Below, in pieces: positions 62,401 to 64,000 of a stretch of 64,000 nt of DNA; position 1 is the stretch's first letter, and every line of letters begins with the position of its first letter. A program made the position numbers and the translations under genes. A model generated the notes under the pieces. It worked only from the letters and a program-made list of their open reading frames with translations, did no database searches and was not told the DNA's origin. The stretch comes from Novilysobacter selenitireducens (lineage in GTDB: Bacteria > Pseudomonadota > Gammaproteobacteria > Xanthomonadales > Xanthomonadaceae), in NCBI RefSeq assembly GCF_020026895.1, contig NZ_JAINZW010000001.1, positions 682,001 through 746,000 of the forward strand, written 5' to 3'.

Positions 62401-62616
62401 CGCATGGATGGCTACGAGCTCGCGACCCACATGAAGGCCGACGCGCGCCTGCGCGGCGTGCCGATCGTGATGATCACCTCGCGTACCGGCGACAAGCACC
62501 GCCAGCGCGCGTTCGAGATCGGCGTGGAGCGCTACCTCGGCAAGCCGTACCAGGAGCCGGAACTGATGCGCAACGTCTTCGAGCTGCTGGGCATCGAGCG
62601 TCGCCATGACGGATAA
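56419..62616 (+). CDS. chpA: Giant hybrid CheA-type kinase ChpA/PilL
   Basis: Central kinase of the Pil-Chp system, 2065 residues. From the N terminus it has several HPt-like helical bundles. The first is degenerate (LHQVCGTLRMVEL, near residue 52); two are canonical phosphotransfer sites, HTLKGSGRLVGAK (His 695) and HTLKGGARMAG (His 1332); between them IHTLNGAFAM (His 876) has Lys replaced by Asn. A 200-residue Glu/Arg/Ala repeat region (about 1035-1232) follows the third. Then come the dimer domain from about 1460, the ATPase (HMLRNSVAHGLE, GDDGRGLD), a CheW domain and a C-terminal receiver (VVDDSVTMRK, Asp 1990 in LLDIEMPRMDGY). It phosphorylates PilG and PilH. Confidence 0.94.
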   Translation: MTVMRDAIDTTTLGWIKPELDQTLRQAREEIEAYAENPGDAERMKVCAGHLHQVCGTLRMVELSAPAMVAEEMERLALSLHHGDAEERRDDACAALMRGVVQLPDYLERLQGGHRDIPIVLLPLLNELRAARGETGLNESVLFSPNLDRPLPQDLPAPVLTSVAPAPTSHLSDFRNALSQWPDGGAPADPGALTSAIDGLLADVALEPLRRMLWVAASVAAALRDGAIEPTGALRQAFGGVERESRQMLEGDDFSGPRSEPAAEPTRQLLYHAANSANPHPALAGLRDAFDLDAQRPSESELEHARGSLSGRNRALLDTVSAAIKEDLLRVKDALDLYLRTGQTDINELRPQVDALGRVGDTLGMMGLSVARGVVLQQRDAMHEIVTGQRAADETALLDVAGALLYVDASLDEQVARLGLPEDAADEDLLASESRKVLDIVVREAIANFGDARQCFVAFVETNWDHAELADVPRLLDEVSGALRILELPRPAEYLVGVRRYAEVELIGRKRVPNGQQLDTMADALASVEYYLEALREQRPNRERILEIARQSLESLGYWPLPGDTQHIPTGALTSGDATPTALQDLPAWDAPTAPARVDTPAETDARDAVEQTPVAAAQAEETSPETADVPASVPVGLSVQYGGFAHSDDIDDEIREVFLEELEEEINHLGELLPPWRAAPDNAELLRPIRRVFHTLKGSGRLVGAKALGEFSWKVENMLNRVLDGTRPATPAVIAVVDHAFDTLPQLHGALQGKAALTADLAGIEAVADRVAAGEEASYQPAVSATPTHAEPIEAPAEEAVASETAEHVDAEETIHAGSELHIDEVPGIPASVDPVLLEILDTEVTGHLSTIQDWLAAAEAAPHPANDRLQRAIHTLNGAFAMTEVPVITEITAPTEAYVKRLLAAGTPATAEGVAGLDAVSTAIRHTLSALQSERPRVPVFNGLAERMAALRDTLPAPRPAGHGMDAESEIDTGDVIEAVDTAHHEPLSSLDLSAFLSDGDSAAAEPVPSEVATGGAPPADDADAEHLAAALRLEEQVLEAERLEAERLEIERAEGEKANDERLESERIEAERIESERLEQERQAAELAEVERIASEQAEIERLEAERIEVERAEAERVEQERAEAERAEAARIEAEQQAAQQAEAERLEAERAEAERVEAERLAAEQAEADRVAAEKAEAERLAEEERLEYERLEAEYAEADRLAREQAEADTAATEEVATGEVVSEEAATDEVLPELIQDAPEDAPKAAEPVQAEPERAPMAAFVPVSIPVEADPDDALDLSELDPELVDIFVEEGSDLLDHSDGLLAQLRQHPTEREPLVGLQRDLHTLKGGARMAGIMAVGELGHVMESLLEAVVDQRRELGQDGIPLLELGFDRLHAMLTRVGDRRAIAMPEALIAEFEARSLGGTTVTTDTAAGAGAGAGADTPAPVRELKPLSAPIGEDVPEDEDDIAIRAPQEQVRIRADLLDRLVNYAGEVAIYRARLEQQLGAFRGAIAEMAATNTRMRDQLRRLEIETEAQIVARYQREGDSGEQAFDPLELDRFSNLQQLSRALSESAADQNSLQLTLDDLTRQYETLLLQQSRVSSDLQEGLMRTRMVPFDSLLPRLRRVIRQASGELGKQVQLKLDGAQGELDRNVLERMTAPLEHMLRNSVAHGLETPEQRKQAGKGEEGAIRIAVRREGSEVVLEVGDDGRGLDRDAIRRRGEERGLIREDAILTDHDLDALILEPGFSTANEVSRLAGRGVGMDVVASEVRQLGGTLDIQSRPGKGVTFTLRLPQTLAVTQAVFVKIGETTFAVPIASVRGVGRIARDELEGDNPVYNYGGEEYAVHDLGRLVGHAQAKAEGHLQMPLLLIRSGDLRAAVSVDQVVGNREIVVKPVGPQVASVPGIFGATIMGDGRVVVILDVAPLVRRQAALPRDQLGLQAPVVEQRKVPLVMVVDDSVTMRKVTGRVLERHNFEVATAKDGVDALERMTDVVPDLMLLDIEMPRMDGYELATHMKADARLRGVPIVMITSRTGDKHRQRAFEIGVERYLGKPYQEPELMRNVFELLGIERRHDG
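59521..60078 (+). repeat. Glu-Ala-Glu-Arg repeat region within chpA
   Basis: About 560 bases of degenerate GCCGAGCGC/GAGGCCGAG-type repeats encode about 190 residues built from five- and seven-residue phrases such as EAERLEAERLEIERAE. The charge pattern (E and R three to four apart) predicts a long stiff charged helix or coiled coil separating HPt modules. Confidence 0.85.
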
Positions 62617-63907
62617 CGCCCGCCGCGTCGCCCTGCTGGCCCGGCCCGGCGTCGCCGCCGACCGGCTGCGTGAAATGATCGACGAGGCCGGCGTGGAGCG
62701 CGTGCTGCACGCCGATCCGACGCAGCTCGACACGCCCGAGCTGATCGCGGCCGAGCCGCAGGTCGTCGTGGTCGCATTGGACCCCGCGACCGAAGACGTG
62801 CTCGAGCGCTTCGACGCCGTGCTCGGCGATCCGATGATCGACGTGATCTACGAGGAAGCCGAGCTCGCGGCCGCGCGCGAAGGCTGGGATGCGGCGCGCT
62901 GGAAGCGGCACCTCGTCGCCAAGCTCCTGGGGCACCGCGACGTGCTGCCGCCCGGGACCGAGCCCGAAGGCGAGGCCGAGGTCGTGGCGGCCCCCCTGCA
63001 GTCGCTGCACGCCAGCTTCGATCCGGTGGAGGCCGAGGCGGGTGATTACGGCAGTTCGCGCGGTGACGCGGCCACGGTCGAGCTGATCGACTTCGACCTT
63101 GCTTTTGGAATGCCTGTGCAGGAAGGCACCGAGGCGGCGCAGGAACAGGCGACCGGAGGTTCGATTCCGGATGATGCGGATGAAGACCACGCGTCCGAGC
63201 AGACGCCCCCCGCATCCGCTGCGGGCCTTGGCCTCGGCAGCGGCGATCTGAGCCTGGTCGACGACGATGCCGTGCCGGCCAGCACGTCGAGGGAGGTCGG
63301 CGACCGGTTCCAGCACGACATGGCCGACCTGGAGCGCCGCATCTCGACGCTCGAACTGGTGGACGACACGCCGGTGCGTGGGCCCGAGCAGGCCAACGGC
63401 GCGGTACTGGTCATGGCCGGAATCGGCGGCCCCGATGCGGTCCGCCAGTTCCTGGCGGCGTTGCCCGGAGATTTCCCGCGCCCCGTGCTGGTGCAGCAAC
63501 GCCTGGATGGCGGACGCCATGATCGTCTCGTCGCGCAGATGCAGCGCGCCACCCAATTGCCTGTACGTCTGGCGGAAATTGGTCACGCCGTGCTTCCGAC
63601 TCATGTGTATGTCCTGCCAACCGAGGTGGGTTTGAAGTCCGGTGGCGACGGGTTGTCCTTTGTCGAAGGGGGCTCGCTGCTGGAAGCGCTGCCATCGGCT
63701 GACAGCGCAGTGTTGATGCTGAGCGGCAGCGATGCCGAACTCGTCGATGCGGTCCTCAAGCACGGCCATGGCGGCGCACTGATCGCAGGCCAGGCGCCCG
63801 AGGGTTGCTACGACGCCGCCGCGCCGGCCGAACTGGCCGCACGGGGTGGCCAGACCGGCCAGCCGGCCGAACTCGCGTCGCGACTGGCCGAGCGCTGGCC
63901 GGGCTGA
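62606..63907 (+). CDS. Degenerate CheB-like protein of the Chp operon
   Basis: A 433-residue protein overlapping chpA by 11 bases, at the place of chpB. The N-terminal 120 residues recall a receiver without the phosphorylation site (VALLARPGVAADRLREMI; no clear acidic pocket), followed by an acidic linker. The C-terminal part is CheB-methylesterase-like: VLVMAGIGGPDAVRQFLAAL, GDFPRPVLVQQRLDG, VLPTHVYVLPTEVG. The catalytic Ser of GxSxGG is Gly here (G272), the His of the qHm motif is Arg (R299), and the late Asp-Gly motif is eroded (MLSGSDAELVDAV). It is therefore probably not an esterase but a structural or regulatory relic. Confidence 0.8.
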   Translation: MTDNARRVALLARPGVAADRLREMIDEAGVERVLHADPTQLDTPELIAAEPQVVVVALDPATEDVLERFDAVLGDPMIDVIYEEAELAAAREGWDAARWKRHLVAKLLGHRDVLPPGTEPEGEAEVVAAPLQSLHASFDPVEAEAGDYGSSRGDAATVELIDFDLAFGMPVQEGTEAAQEQATGGSIPDDADEDHASEQTPPASAAGLGLGSGDLSLVDDDAVPASTSREVGDRFQHDMADLERRISTLELVDDTPVRGPEQANGAVLVMAGIGGPDAVRQFLAALPGDFPRPVLVQQRLDGGRHDRLVAQMQRATQLPVRLAEIGHAVLPTHVYVLPTEVGLKSGGDGLSFVEGGSLLEALPSADSAVLMLSGSDAELVDAVLKHGHGGALIAGQAPEGCYDAAAPAELAARGGQTGQPAELASRLAERWPG

Positions 63908-63917
63908 GGAATTCGCA

Positions 63918-64000
63918 ATGTCCAAGAACAAGCACAAGCACCACACGCGACAGGGCCACGGCCACGATGCTGCCGAGGCCTCGTCATCCAATGGCACCGG
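63918..64000 (+). CDS. Start of a gene with a His/Lys-rich N terminus (cut by window)
   Basis: Only 27 codons are visible, beginning MSKNKHKHHTRQGHGHDAAE. It starts 10 bases after the CheB-like stop with AGGA upstream, so it belongs to the chp operon. By analogy with P. aeruginosa it could be chpC (a CheW-type adaptor), but nothing of that domain is visible. The cluster of histidines might bind metal or be a flexible basic tail. Confidence 0.6.
   Translation, partial: MSKNKHKHHTRQGHGHDAAEASSSNGT

Noticed and set aside
56350-62733. A 2127-codon open frame on the minus strand across chpA
   Set aside because: It is the mirror of chpA in a GC-rich genome: rich in Arg, Gly, His and Ala, with no domain motifs, whereas the plus strand gives an intact CheA-type kinase.

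Overview
The window is a high-GC chromosomal segment from a gammaproteobacterium of the Lysobacteraceae/Xanthomonadaceae (Lysobacter- or Luteimonas-like). This rests on the tol-pal-queE-queC-tRNA-Lys and gshB-tonB-pilGHIJ-chpA gene orders, the short GTAGGAGCG palindromic repeats, and protein sequences that read as xanthomonad versions of their families. No similarity search was possible, so the genus is an inference. No gene-free stretch exceeds about 210 bp.

Layout. 0-16.6 kb is core: the 3' part of aspS, an acetyltransferase/hydrolase pair, yebC, ruvC-ruvA, the potassium uptake genes kup and a KtrAB/TrkAH pair, ruvB, then ybgC-tolQRAB-pal-cpoB and the queuosine genes queE and queC. 17.4-29.8 kb is accessory and lies between queC and tRNA-Lys, which are neighbours in relatives such as Pseudomonas. 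It has two divergent blocks. The minus-strand block (21144 to 17423) carries a LytTR-type sensor kinase and regulator, a membrane protein, an ECF sigma factor and a small membrane protein. The plus-strand block (21316 to 29766) carries a Yip1-like membrane protein, a MacAB-like three-part exporter, three tiny peptide genes, two related cupin-like/HEAT-like proteins, a second ABC transporter and a small membrane protein. I read this as an uncharacterised peptide (bacteriocin- or pheromone-like) production, modification, export and sensing system. It is the most interesting part of the window.

30-50.6 kb is housekeeping again: tRNA-Lys, recQ, dps, hrpA, two related secreted proteins, relA, a TPR membrane protein, two glycosyltransferases, a class A penicillin-binding protein, a lipoprotein, a DinG/YoaA-type helicase with an in-frame repeat insertion, and tsaB. 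50.8-64 kb is tonB and gshB on the minus strand, then the Pil-Chp chemosensory operon for type IV pili: pilG, pilH, pilI, pilJ, a giant chpA, a degenerate cheB-like gene and the start of a further gene.

How they work together. The tol-pal genes build the envelope-spanning constriction machine. The Chp genes form one signalling array controlling twitching. In the accessory block, the divergent LytTR pair probably senses a signal (possibly the peptides themselves) and controls the exporter/peptide operon. Hairpins around the peptide genes would let precursors be made in excess over the enzymes downstream.
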